The notes under the pieces were generated by a model. It was not told where the DNA came from, did not search any database, and worked only from the letters and a program-made list of their open reading frames with translations. A stretch of DNA of 64,000 bases. Source: Pseudonocardia kujensis. Lineage in GTDB: Bacteria > Actinomycetota > Actinomycetes > Mycobacteriales > Pseudonocardiaceae. The number at the start of each line of letters is the position of its first letter. Within the stretch, counting starts at the first letter, position 1. A program made the position numbers and the translations under genes. The stretch is from contig NZ_JAJSOK010000020.1 in the NCBI RefSeq assembly GCF_021283305.1, positions 1 through 64,000 of the forward strand, written 5' to 3'. Shown piece after piece: positions 30,711-38,748 of this stretch.

Positions 30711-31269
30711 CGCCGGACGGCGTGGTGTCGCCGGCACGGAAGCGCAGCCCGTCGACGACCAGGTCGACCATGCGCCCGGTGCGGCCGGGGACGGCGGAGG
30801 GAAGGCACAGGTTGGCCACCCCGTACAGGAGGTCCATGGCGTCGACGTCGGCCCGGATCTCGCCGGCGTCCGCCGCCGCGTCGAGCAGCGTGGTCAGCAC
30901 GGGCCGGAACCGCTGCTCGAAGTAGCCGGGGAGGGCGTCGAAGGCGGGGTCGCCGGAGTACAGGGCCGCGGCGAGCCCGCGATTGGTCCCGATGAAGCCG
31001 GCGTAGCGGTGCAGCCACCGCCTGAGCGCCTCGACGGGCCCGTGCTCCGTGGCGAGGGCGGGGGCGGCGTCGGCGCAGGCGTCCACCTCGTGCCGGAACA
31101 CGGCCTTGACCAGGTCGGAGCGCTTGGGGAAGTGCCGGTACACGGTGCCGACCCCGACGCCGGCGGCCGCCGCGATCTCGCGCATCGGGGCATCCACGCC
31201 CGCACTCGCGAACACGGCCGCGGCCGCCGCGCGCACCGCGTCGACGTTGCGTTGCGCGTCCGCGCGCAC
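30703..31269 (-). CDS. TetR family regulator
   Basis: A 188-residue protein. The N-terminal HTH is NVDAVRAAAAAVFASAGVDA, then MREIAAAAGVGVGTVYRHFP and KRSDLVKAVF. The ligand domain follows, with RWLHRYAGFIGTNRGLAAAL. The start is GTG 31269 with AGGAGGGAG seven bases upstream; the longer frame is low-complexity. It lies directly downstream of the LysR gene on the same strand and next to the hydroxyquinol genes. In Corynebacterium glutamicum a TetR protein controls resorcinol catabolism, so a similar role is plausible. Confidence 0.88.
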   Translation of the reverse strand: MRADAQRNVDAVRAAAAAVFASAGVDAPMREIAAAAGVGVGTVYRHFPKRSDLVKAVFRHEVDACADAAPALATEHGPVEALRRWLHRYAGFIGTNRGLAAALYSGDPAFDALPGYFEQRFRPVLTTLLDAAADAGEIRADVDAMDLLYGVANLCLPSAVPGRTGRMVDLVVDGLRFRAGDTTPSGVS

Positions 31270-31291
31270 CGGCGTCTCCCTCCTGGCGGGG

Positions 31292-32311
31292 TCAGCCGTG
31301 GTCGGAAGGCTGTTCCGCTTCGGACGATGGTAGGTCACGGACCGTCCCCCAGCGGGCCGCGCCGAGGCCGTGGCGGGCGTGGGCGGGACCGAGCACGTCG
31401 GGTTCCGGGGTGGAGAGGGCGGCGCGGAGGAAGCGGTGCAGGACGGGCGAGTCCTCGTCGGGGCGCCAGCACACCGCCGTCTCGACGACGGGGCCGTGCT
31501 GCCGCGGGGGCCGCGCGACAAGCCCGGCCCAGACCATCGAGGTGTACTGGGCCGGCAGCAGCGTCACGCCCGCGCCGGCCTCGACCAGCGCCATCGCCTG
31601 CACGATCGACCCGGCCTCGACCACGCCGTGCCCGCCGTCCGGCTCGGCGACCGCCCACGCCGCCTGGACGTGCGCCGCGAAGCCCTCGCCCACGGCGTCG
31701 GCGACCACCACCCGCGCCCCGCGCACCCGGGCCAGGTCGACGCGGTCCTCCGCCGCCTCGGGGTGCGCCTCGGGCAGGACCGCGACCAGCGGCTCGCGGG
31801 CGACGACCGCCACCTCGAGCCCGCGGGCGCGGGCGCGCGGGTGCCGGGTCCGGCCCGGCTCACCGGGGGCGAGGTGCAGCAGCCCGGCGTGGGCGTCGTG
31901 GCGGTGGACCCGCTCGACCACCTCCGCGTCCGTGCCCTCGACGACGGTCAGGTCGACGCCCGCACCGAGGGCGGCCCCGCCGGTGAGGTGCGGGAGGAGC
32001 CGGGGCGACACCGTGTGCCCGACGACGACGCCGAACCGGCCACGCGTGCCGAGGCCGACGGTCCGCACCTCCTCGGCGGCGGCGGACACGTCGGCGAGGA
32101 CCCGGCGGGCGCGCTCCACCAGCACCCGGCCCGCCGCGGTGAGGTCCACCCCGCGGCCGTGCCGGACCAGCAGCTCGACGCCGAGCTCGCGCTCGAGCGA
32201 TCGCAACCGCACGGTCAGGGGCGGCTGGGTCATGTGCAGCCGGGCGGCGGCCCGGCTGATCGAGCCTTCCTCGGCCACGGCCACGACGCACTCCAACGCC
32301 CGCAGATCCAT
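31292..32311 (-). CDS. LysR-type regulator of the hydroxyquinol cluster
   Basis: A 339-residue protein with a complete LysR layout. The HTH is MDLRALECVVAVAEEGSISR, AAARLHMTQPPLTVRLRSLE and RELGVELLVRHGRGVDLTAAG. The effector domain begins RGRFGVVVGHTVSPRLLPHL. The ATG start at 32311 was chosen because LysR proteins begin at M-x-L-R-x-L; the longer frame runs through the divergent promoter. It lies 118 bases from the divergent FAD monooxygenase gene, the usual position for an activator of aromatic degradation genes. Confidence 0.92.
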   Translation of the reverse strand: MDLRALECVVAVAEEGSISRAAARLHMTQPPLTVRLRSLERELGVELLVRHGRGVDLTAAGRVLVERARRVLADVSAAAEEVRTVGLGTRGRFGVVVGHTVSPRLLPHLTGGAALGAGVDLTVVEGTDAEVVERVHRHDAHAGLLHLAPGEPGRTRHPRARARGLEVAVVAREPLVAVLPEAHPEAAEDRVDLARVRGARVVVADAVGEGFAAHVQAAWAVAEPDGGHGVVEAGSIVQAMALVEAGAGVTLLPAQYTSMVWAGLVARPPRQHGPVVETAVCWRPDEDSPVLHRFLRAALSTPEPDVLGPAHARHGLGAARWGTVRDLPSSEAEQPSDHG

Positions 32312-32429
32312 AGGGGCAGCGTATAGCCGCCCCCCGAGGTCGGTATTGGACGAATGGCAGACCGCCTTCCCATACTCGGACCAGGTCCCGAGGACCCCGG
32401 AGACCGCGCACCCCAGAGACGAGGCCGGC

Positions 32430-34187
32430 GTGAGCGAGCAGACGGTTCTGACCACCGACGTGCTGGTCATCGGCAGCGGACCGGCCGGGGCGTCGGCCGC
32501 GCTGTTCCTGGCCACCTACGGGGTGGACCACATCGTGATCACGAAGTACCGGTGGACGGCGAACACGCCGCGGGCGCACATCACCAACCAGCGGACCGTC
32601 GAGATCCTGCGCGACATGGGGATCGAGGAGGACGTGCGGGCGCAGGGCACTCCGTCGGCGCTGATGGGCGACACGGTGTTCTGCACCAGCCTGGCCGGCG
32701 ACGAGATCGGCCGGGTGCGGACCTGGGGCACGCACCCGGCGCGCCGCGGCGACTACACGCTGGCCAGCCCGTCGGACAACTGCGACCTGCCGCAGACGCT
32801 GCTGGAGCCGATCCTGATCGGGCACGCGGCCGAGCGGGGCAGCCGGATCCGCTTCGACACCGAGTACCTCGGCCTGGTGCAGGACGACGACGGGGTGACC
32901 GTGACCGTGCGGGACCGGCTCTCGGGTCACACCTACCCGATCCGGGCGAAGTACGTGATCGGCGCCGACGGCGGGCGCAGCCAGGTGGCGCGCGACGTGG
33001 GGCTGCCGTTCGAGGGGCAGATGGACCTCGCGGGCAGCATGAACATCGTCTTCCACGCGGATCTGTCGCGGTACGTGGAGCACCGGCCGAGCGTCCTGTA
33101 CTGGGTGCTGCAGCCCGGCTCGAACATCGGCGGGATCGGCATGGGCCTGGTGCGGATGGTCCGTCCGTGGGACGAGTGGCTGATCGTGTGGGGCTACGAC
33201 ATCACGCAGCCGCCGCCCGAGGTCGACGACACGATGGCGACCAGGATCGTGCACGACCTGGTCGGCGACGACACCGTCCCCGTGACGATCCGGTCCACCT
33301 CGTTGTGGGGCAACAACAAGATGTACGCCACGCGGTACCGGGCCGGGCGCGTGTTCTGCGCGGGCGATGCGGTGCACCGGCACCCGCCGTCGAACGGTCT
33401 GGGCTCCAACACGTCCATCCAGGACTCCTACAACCTGGCGTGGAAGCTGGCGGCGGTGCTCTCCGGCAAGGCCGGGGAGGAGCTGCTGGACAGCTACGAC
33501 GCCGAGCGCGCCCCGGTCGGCAAGCAGATCGTGCTGCGGGCCAACAAGTCCATCGAGCAGTTCGGCCCGATCTTCGACGCGCTCGGGTTCGCCGACTCCG
33601 ACGACCCGGCGGAGCAGATCGCGAGCATGCGGGCGCGGGCCGGGGACGGCCCGGAGGCGGCGGAGCAGCGGATCGCGCTGCGCAAGGCGCTGGAGCTCAA
33701 GGACTACGAGTTCAACGCGCACGGTGTGGAGCTCGGCCAGCGCTACCGGTCGGGCGCGGTGGTCGGCGACGGCACGCCGGAGCCGGAGTTCGACCGCGAC
33801 CCGGAGCTGTACTACCACCCGACCACGTGGCCCGGCGCCCGGCTGCCGCACTGCTGGCTGGGCCGCGACGGGCACAAGGTCAGCACGCACGACGTGACCG
33901 GCAAGGGGCGCTTCACCGTGCTCACCGGCATCTCCGGGCAGGCCTGGGCGGGCGCCGCCGCGGCTGCCGCACGGTCCTCGGGCATCGAGGTCGACGTCCA
34001 TGTGATCGGCCCCGGCCGCGAGTACACCGACCTCTACGACGACTGGGCGCGCCTGCGCGAGGTGTCCGAGTCCGGCTGCGTGCTGGTCCGGCCCGACGCG
34101 CACGTCGGGTGGCGGGCGCACGAGCTGCCCGCCGACCCGGAGCGGGAGCTCACGACGGCGCTGGCGACGCTGCTGGCCCGGGCCTGA
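32430..34187 (+). CDS. FAD-dependent phenol/resorcinol hydroxylase (TfdB-like)
   Basis: A 585-residue class A flavoprotein monooxygenase. VLVIGSGPAGASAALFLATY is the FAD dinucleotide site, then PRAHITNQRTVEILRDMGIE. YVIGADGGRSQVARDVGLPF is the DG motif, and RVFCAGDAVHRHPPSNGLGSN is the GD motif. The C-terminal thioredoxin-like domain starts around CWLGRDGHK. The family includes 2,4-dichlorophenol 6-monooxygenase and resorcinol hydroxylase. The next gene makes maleylacetate from hydroxyquinol, so this enzyme most likely hydroxylates resorcinol or a chlorophenol to hydroxyquinol. The start is GTG 32430. Confidence 0.9.
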   Translation: MSEQTVLTTDVLVIGSGPAGASAALFLATYGVDHIVITKYRWTANTPRAHITNQRTVEILRDMGIEEDVRAQGTPSALMGDTVFCTSLAGDEIGRVRTWGTHPARRGDYTLASPSDNCDLPQTLLEPILIGHAAERGSRIRFDTEYLGLVQDDDGVTVTVRDRLSGHTYPIRAKYVIGADGGRSQVARDVGLPFEGQMDLAGSMNIVFHADLSRYVEHRPSVLYWVLQPGSNIGGIGMGLVRMVRPWDEWLIVWGYDITQPPPEVDDTMATRIVHDLVGDDTVPVTIRSTSLWGNNKMYATRYRAGRVFCAGDAVHRHPPSNGLGSNTSIQDSYNLAWKLAAVLSGKAGEELLDSYDAERAPVGKQIVLRANKSIEQFGPIFDALGFADSDDPAEQIASMRARAGDGPEAAEQRIALRKALELKDYEFNAHGVELGQRYRSGAVVGDGTPEPEFDRDPELYYHPTTWPGARLPHCWLGRDGHKVSTHDVTGKGRFTVLTGISGQAWAGAAAAAARSSGIEVDVHVIGPGREYTDLYDDWARLREVSESGCVLVRPDAHVGWRAHELPADPERELTTALATLLARA

Positions 34188-34198
34188 AGGGAGACGTC

Positions 34199-36109
34199 GT
34201 GGAGGAGTTCACCTACACCGCGCAGCCGGCCCGGATCGTGTTCGGGTCCGGCACGCTCGAGCGCGTCGCCGACGAGGTGACCCGGCTGGGCCGCTCGCGC
34301 GTCCTGGTCCTGGCGGGGGAGCACCTGCGGGCGGTCGGCGACCGGGTCGAGAAGATCCTGGGCCCCCTCGCCGCGGGCCGCTTCGATGGCGCGGCCATGC
34401 ACACCCCCGTCGAGGTCACCGACGAGGCGCTCGCCGTGCTGCGCGAGACCGGCGCGGACTGCGTGGTCGCGGTCGGCGGCGGCTCGACGACCGGGCTCGC
34501 CAAGGCGCTCGCCTTCCGGACCGGGGTGGACCAGGTCGTCCTGCCCACCACCTACGCCGGTTCCGAGGTCACGCCGGTGCTGGGGGAGACCGGGAACGGG
34601 GTGAAGACCACCCGCTCGGACCCGGCGATCCTGCCCGAGACCGTGATCTACGACGTCGAGCTCTCGGCCGAGCTGCCCCGGGCGCTGGCCGTGACCAGCG
34701 CGGTCAACGCCCTCGCCCACGCCGTCGAGGCGCTCTACTCGGCCGACGCCAACCCCGTCGTCGACGGGATGGCGCTCGATGCGATCCGCCATCTGGCGCG
34801 GGGCCTGCGCGGTCTCGACGCCGATCCGGACGCCCGCGCCGACCTGCTGCGCGGTGCCTGGCTGGCCGGCACCTGCCTCGGCGCCGTCGGGATGGGCCTG
34901 CACCACAAGCTCTGCCACACCCTCGGCGGCAGCTTCGGACTGCCGCACGCCCCGACCCACACCGTCGTGCTCCCGCACGCGATGGCCTACAACTCCGCCG
35001 CCGCGCCGGAGGCGATGCGGCGGGTGGCCGAGGCGCTCGGGGCGGCCGACGCGCCCACCGCGGTGTTCGACCTGGTCGTCGAGGCGGGCGGGCCGACGTC
35101 GTTGCGCGAGCTGGGGCTCGCGGAGGCCGACCTCGACCGTGCAGCCGGGCTCGCTGTCGCGAGGCCCTATCCGAACCCCGCACCGCTCACCCGGGAGGGT
35201 CTCGCCGGGCTGCTGCACCGGGCGTGGGCGGGAGAGCGGCCGGCGGGCGGGGCCGTGAGCCCGATCGAGGCCCTGACCGCGCAGGTCGTGGCCACCTTCG
35301 CCGGCACCGAGGACGCCCGGCTGCGCAGGCTGCTCACCGACCTCGTACCGAGGCTGCACGCCTTCGCCGTGGACAACGACCTCACCCAGGCCGAGTGGCA
35401 GCAGGGCATCGACTTCCTCACCCGCACCGGACAGGCCTGCAGTGACACCCGGCAGGAGTTCGTGCTGCTCTCGGACACGCTCGGGCTGTCCAGCGTCGTC
35501 GACGTCCTGGACAACTCGCGCACCCCGGACACCACGCCGTCGGCCGTGCTGGGGCCCTTCTACGTGGAGGGGCCGCCCGAGCTGCCGCAGGGCGCCGACG
35601 TGTCCGCCGGGCTGCCGGGCACCCCCCTCTACGTCGACGTCACCGTCACGGACACGGAGGACCGGCCGGTGGCCGACGCCGTCGTCGACGTCTGGCAGTC
35701 GAACGAGGACGGGTTCTACGACGTCCAGCTGCCGGACCTGGACGGGCCGGTGCTGCGCGGCCGGCTGCGCACCGACGCCGGGGGCCGCCTGCGGTTCCGG
35801 TCGATCCTGCCCTCGGAGTACCCGATCCCCGACGACGGCCCGGTCGGCGCGATGCTGCGCGCGGCCGGCCGGCATCCCTACCGGGCGCCGCACCTGCACT
35901 TCATGATCGACGCGCCCGGGCACCGGAGGCTGATCACCCAGCTCTTCGTGCGCGGCGGGCGCTACCTCGACTCCGACGCGGTGTTCGGCGTGAAGGAGGA
36001 CCTGGTCGTCGACTTCGCGTCCCGTACCGGGCCGACGCCCGACGGTGCGCCGGTGGCGGGGGAGTGGCGGGAGCTGCGCTACACGTTCCGGATCGCGACG
36101 ACGGGCTGA
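34199..36109 (+). CDS. maleylacetate reductase - hydroxyquinol 1,2-dioxygenase fusion
   Basis: A single uninterrupted frame of 636 residues. Residues 1-355 are maleylacetate reductase (ARIVFGSGTLERVADEVTRL; DCVVAVGGGSTTGLAKALAF; PTTYAGSEVTPVLGE; GMGLHHKLCHTLGGSFGLPH with the metal-type His residues). Residues 360-636 are an intradiol dioxygenase of the hydroxyquinol class: QGIDFLTRTGQACSDTRQEF, LGPFYVEGPPELP, DGFYDVQ, ILPSEYPIP and YRAPHLHFMIDAPGH. The iron ligands by alignment are Y507, Y541, H565 and H567. The dioxygenase opens hydroxyquinol to maleylacetate and the reductase turns that into 3-oxoadipate, so the two steps are in one polypeptide. The start is GTG 34199 after AGGGAG, 11 bases downstream of the monooxygenase gene. 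Confidence 0.93.
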   Translation: MEEFTYTAQPARIVFGSGTLERVADEVTRLGRSRVLVLAGEHLRAVGDRVEKILGPLAAGRFDGAAMHTPVEVTDEALAVLRETGADCVVAVGGGSTTGLAKALAFRTGVDQVVLPTTYAGSEVTPVLGETGNGVKTTRSDPAILPETVIYDVELSAELPRALAVTSAVNALAHAVEALYSADANPVVDGMALDAIRHLARGLRGLDADPDARADLLRGAWLAGTCLGAVGMGLHHKLCHTLGGSFGLPHAPTHTVVLPHAMAYNSAAAPEAMRRVAEALGAADAPTAVFDLVVEAGGPTSLRELGLAEADLDRAAGLAVARPYPNPAPLTREGLAGLLHRAWAGERPAGGAVSPIEALTAQVVATFAGTEDARLRRLLTDLVPRLHAFAVDNDLTQAEWQQGIDFLTRTGQACSDTRQEFVLLSDTLGLSSVVDVLDNSRTPDTTPSAVLGPFYVEGPPELPQGADVSAGLPGTPLYVDVTVTDTEDRPVADAVVDVWQSNEDGFYDVQLPDLDGPVLRGRLRTDAGGRLRFRSILPSEYPIPDDGPVGAMLRAAGRHPYRAPHLHFMIDAPGHRRLITQLFVRGGRYLDSDAVFGVKEDLVVDFASRTGPTPDGAPVAGEWRELRYTFRIATTG

Positions 36110-36112
36110 TCG

Positions 36113-36568
36113 TCAACCCGCGGCACGGATCCGGCCGAGCACGGTCTCGGCGATGCCGGCCAGCGCGTCGACCTGGTCGGCGTCGAGCCCGTCGAACATC
36201 AGCTCCCGCACCGCCTCGACGTGCGCGGGCGCGGCCCCCTCGATCGCGCGGCGTCCCTCGGCGGTGAGCACGACGAAGGCGCCGCGGGCGTCGTCGGCGC
36301 ACTCCTCGCGCTCGACGAGCCCGCGCTTCTGCATCCGGGAGAGATGGTGGGAGAGCCTGCTCTTCTCCCACTGCAGCGCCTCGGCGAGCTCCAGCACCCG
36401 GACCTGCTCGCCCGCGCGGTCGGTCAGCGCGACCAGCACGTCGAAGTCGGCGTAGGACAGGCCGGAGTCCGCCTGCAGGCGGCGGTGGAGCCGCGCCTGG
36501 AGCTGGGCCTGCATCGCCAGGTAGCCGCGCCACGCGCGCTGCTCCCGCTCGTCGAGCCATCGGGTCAC
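36113..36568 (-). CDS. MarR family regulator
   Basis: A 151-residue winged-helix protein. LSYADFDVLVALTDRAGEQV, then RVLELAEALQWEKSRLSHHL and SRMQKRGLVEREECADDARG (wing), give the MarR core. It is convergent with the dioxygenase fusion (3 bases between stops) and divergent from the LLM oxidoreductase gene. An inverted repeat at 36590-36634 lies in the divergent promoter, so it probably represses the LLM and reductase genes, and itself, until a phenolic ligand binds. The start is GTG 36568. Confidence 0.9.
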   Translation of the reverse strand: MTRWLDEREQRAWRGYLAMQAQLQARLHRRLQADSGLSYADFDVLVALTDRAGEQVRVLELAEALQWEKSRLSHHLSRMQKRGLVEREECADDARGAFVVLTAEGRRAIEGAAPAHVEAVRELMFDGLDADQVDALAGIAETVLGRIRAAG

Positions 36569-36589
36569 GGGCTCCAGCGTACCGGAATA

Positions 36590-36634
36590 GTTGACGCGTC
36601 ATCGAAGTTCAGGCACAGTAGATGACACATCAAC
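36590..36634. promoter_or_regulatory. inverted repeat, likely MarR operator
   Basis: GTTGACGCGTCAT (36590-36602) and ATGACACATCAAC (36622-36634) are inverted copies (11 of 13 positions pair), separated by 19 bases. Each half is itself partly palindromic (TTGACGCGTCAT), so the two halves may each bind a MarR dimer. The sites span the promoter between marR (minus) and the LLM gene (plus). Confidence 0.6.
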
Positions 36635-36650
36635 CAACGAGGTGAGGGTC

Positions 36651-37790
36651 ATGCAGTTCGGAGTGTTCTCCGTCAGCGACGTCACGACCGACCCGACGAC
36701 CGGCCGCACACCGTCCGAGGCGGAGCGGATCAAGGACGTCGTGACGATCGCGAAGAAGGCGGAGGAGGTGGGCCTGGACGTGTTCGCCCTGGGCGAGCAC
36801 CACAACCCGCCGTTCTTCTCCTCGTCGCCGACCACCACCCTCGGCTACATCGCGGGGCAGACGGAGCGCCTGCAGCTGTCGACGGCCACCACGCTGATCA
36901 CCACGAACGACCCGGTGAAGATCGCCGAGGACTTCGCGATGCTGCAGCACCTCGCGGGCGGCCGGGTCGACCTGATGATGGGCCGCGGCAACACCGGCCC
37001 GGTGTACCCGTGGTTCGGCAAGGACATCCGGGAGGGCATCCCGCTGGCCATCGAGAACTACGCGCTGCTGCGCCGGCTCTGGGACTCCGACGTGGTCGAC
37101 TGGGAGGGCCGGTTCCGCACCCCGCTGCGCGGGTTCACCTCGACCCCGCGCCCGCTCGACGGCGTCGCGCCGTTCGTGTGGCACGGCTCGATCCGCAGCC
37201 CGGAGATCGCGGAGCAGGCCGCCTACTACGGCGACGGCTTCTTCCACAACCACATCTTCTGGCCGGCCGAACACACGAAGCGGATGGTCGAGTTCTACCG
37301 CCGTCGCTTCGAGCACTACGGCCACGGCGCCGCCGACCAGGCGATCGTCGGGCTCGGTGGGCAGGTGTTCATGCGGAAGAACAGCCAGGACGCGGTCGAC
37401 GAGTTCCGGCCGTACTTCGACAACGCCCCGGTCTACGGGCACGGGCCGTCGCTGGAGGACTTCAGCCGGGAGACCCCGCTGACCGTGGGCAGCCCGCAGC
37501 AGGTGATCGAGCGGACCCTCGGCTTCCGCGACTACGTCGGCGACTACCAGCGCCAGCTGTTCCTCGTCGACCACGCGGGCCTGCCGCTGAAGACCGTGCT
37601 GGAGCAGTTGGACATCCTGGGTGAGGAGGTCGTGCCGGTGCTGCGCAAGGAGTTCGCCGCGCTGAAGCCCGCGCACGTGCCCGACGCCCCGACCCACGAG
37701 TCCCTCGTCGCCGCGAAGGGCGCCACGGACCCGAGGGTCTACGCCCCTGCGGACGACGTCACGGGGCAGGCCCCGGAGGAGGCGGCCTGA
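36651..37790 (+). CDS. LLM class flavin-dependent oxidoreductase
   Basis: A 379-residue luciferase-like (TIM-barrel) enzyme. It has VGLDVFALGEHHNPPFFSSS, TTTLGYIAGQTERLQLSTAT, DFAMLQHLAGGRVDLMMGRG and FVWHGSIRSPEIAEQAAYYG. The length and motifs match alkanal-monooxygenase-like members of the CE1758 group, which occur with a partner FMN reductase. That reductase follows after 2 bases. FMNH2 would be supplied by the partner, and the organic substrate is unknown. The start is ATG 36651 with GAGGTGAGG upstream. Confidence 0.9.
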   Translation: MQFGVFSVSDVTTDPTTGRTPSEAERIKDVVTIAKKAEEVGLDVFALGEHHNPPFFSSSPTTTLGYIAGQTERLQLSTATTLITTNDPVKIAEDFAMLQHLAGGRVDLMMGRGNTGPVYPWFGKDIREGIPLAIENYALLRRLWDSDVVDWEGRFRTPLRGFTSTPRPLDGVAPFVWHGSIRSPEIAEQAAYYGDGFFHNHIFWPAEHTKRMVEFYRRRFEHYGHGAADQAIVGLGGQVFMRKNSQDAVDEFRPYFDNAPVYGHGPSLEDFSRETPLTVGSPQQVIERTLGFRDYVGDYQRQLFLVDHAGLPLKTVLEQLDILGEEVVPVLRKEFAALKPAHVPDAPTHESLVAAKGATDPRVYAPADDVTGQAPEEAA

Positions 37791-37792
37791 TC

Positions 37793-38419
37793 ATGGAGAA
37801 GCGCAGGATCGCCGTGGTGAGCGCGGGGCTGTCCGTCCCGTCGTCCACCCGGCTGCTGGCCGACCGGCTCACCGCGGCGACCGTGGCGGCGCTGCGCCGC
37901 CGCGGCGTCGAGGCCGGAGACGTCACGGTGGAGGTCGTCGAGCTGCGCGAGCACGCCCGCGACCTGGCCGACAACCTGGTCACCGGCTTCGCGAACGCCG
38001 AGCTGCGGCCGGCGCTCGACGCGGTGACCGGGGCGGACGGGATCATCGCCGTCACGCCGATCTTCTCGGCGTCGTACAGCGGGCTGTTCAAGACGTTCTT
38101 CGACGTCGTGGACAAGGATGCGCTGACCGGCAAGCCCGTGCTGATGGGCGCGACGGCCGGCACGGCCCGGCACTCGCTGGCACTCGAGCACGCGATGCGC
38201 CCGCTGTTCGCCTACCTGCGCACCGTCGTCACGCCGACCGCCGTGTTCGCGGCCTCGGAGGACTGGGGCGGTGCGGGGGAGGCGAGCCACGGCCTGGCCT
38301 CGCGGATCGAGCGCGCGGCCGAGGAGCTGGCCGAGCTGGTCGCCGCCCGTCCCGCGGCCCGGACGGCCGACCCGTTCGCCGACGCCCCGTCGTTCGAGGC
38401 GCTGCTCGGCGGCGTCTGA
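37793..38419 (+). CDS. NAD(P)H-dependent FMN reductase (CE1759-type)
   Basis: A 208-residue flavodoxin-fold protein. RIAVVSAGLSVPSSTRLLAD is the FMN phosphate loop, AVTGADGIIAVTPIFSASYS and GLFKTFFDVVDKDALTGKPV form the flavin site, and VLMGATAGTARHSLALEHAM follows. It is the standard partner of the LLM oxidoreductase just upstream and surely cotranscribed. A strong terminator hairpin follows 26 bases after the stop. This enzyme would feed FMNH2 to the LLM enzyme. Confidence 0.92.
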   Translation: MEKRRIAVVSAGLSVPSSTRLLADRLTAATVAALRRRGVEAGDVTVEVVELREHARDLADNLVTGFANAELRPALDAVTGADGIIAVTPIFSASYSGLFKTFFDVVDKDALTGKPVLMGATAGTARHSLALEHAMRPLFAYLRTVVTPTAVFAASEDWGGAGEASHGLASRIERAAEELAELVAARPAARTADPFADAPSFEALLGGV

Positions 38420-38445
38420 GCCCTGCCTCGAGGTCGACCCGCCGC

Positions 38446-38477
38446 GGAGGCCCCGTCCCTTGCCGGACGGGGCCTCC
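38446..38477 (+). terminator. rho-independent-like terminator after FMN reductase gene
   Basis: GGAGGCCCCGTCC (38446-38458) pairs perfectly with GGACGGGGCCTCC (38465-38477), with a 6-base loop CTTGCC. There is no U-tract. It marks the end of the LLM-reductase operon and the border with the following fragment-rich zone. Confidence 0.8.
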
Positions 38478-38596
38478 GGCGTTCTCGGGTGGGCTTCGGC
38501 GTTCTCGGGACGGGCTCGGCCTTGGCCGGGGAGGGGACTCGGTGTCCTCGGGGGATGTGCCGGGTCGGTTCGGCGGTGGCGGCATCGTCGGCTTGC

Positions 38597-38745
38597 GTGC
38601 ACGAGGGACTTGACGACGAGGCGCAGCCGGCCTCGGGCCGCTACGACGTCGTCGTCGACGTCGAGATGCGGGAGCCGGAGCGGTACCGGACCTCCATGGA
38701 GAAGGCACGCCCGGCCCTGGAGAGGAGAGCCATGCTCGGGCGTGG
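38597..38745 (+). pseudogene. DUF1330 gene fragment
   Basis: GRYDVVVDVEMREPERYRTS followed by MEKARPALERR matches the first half of DUF1330 proteins (YWIVxVxVxDPERYxxYxxxAxPAL). After about 50 codons the match ends at the point where DUF222/HNH sequence begins in another frame (about 38745). The fragment shows that an unrelated recombination or deletion joined the two genes. Confidence 0.5.
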
Positions 38746-38748
38746 TTC

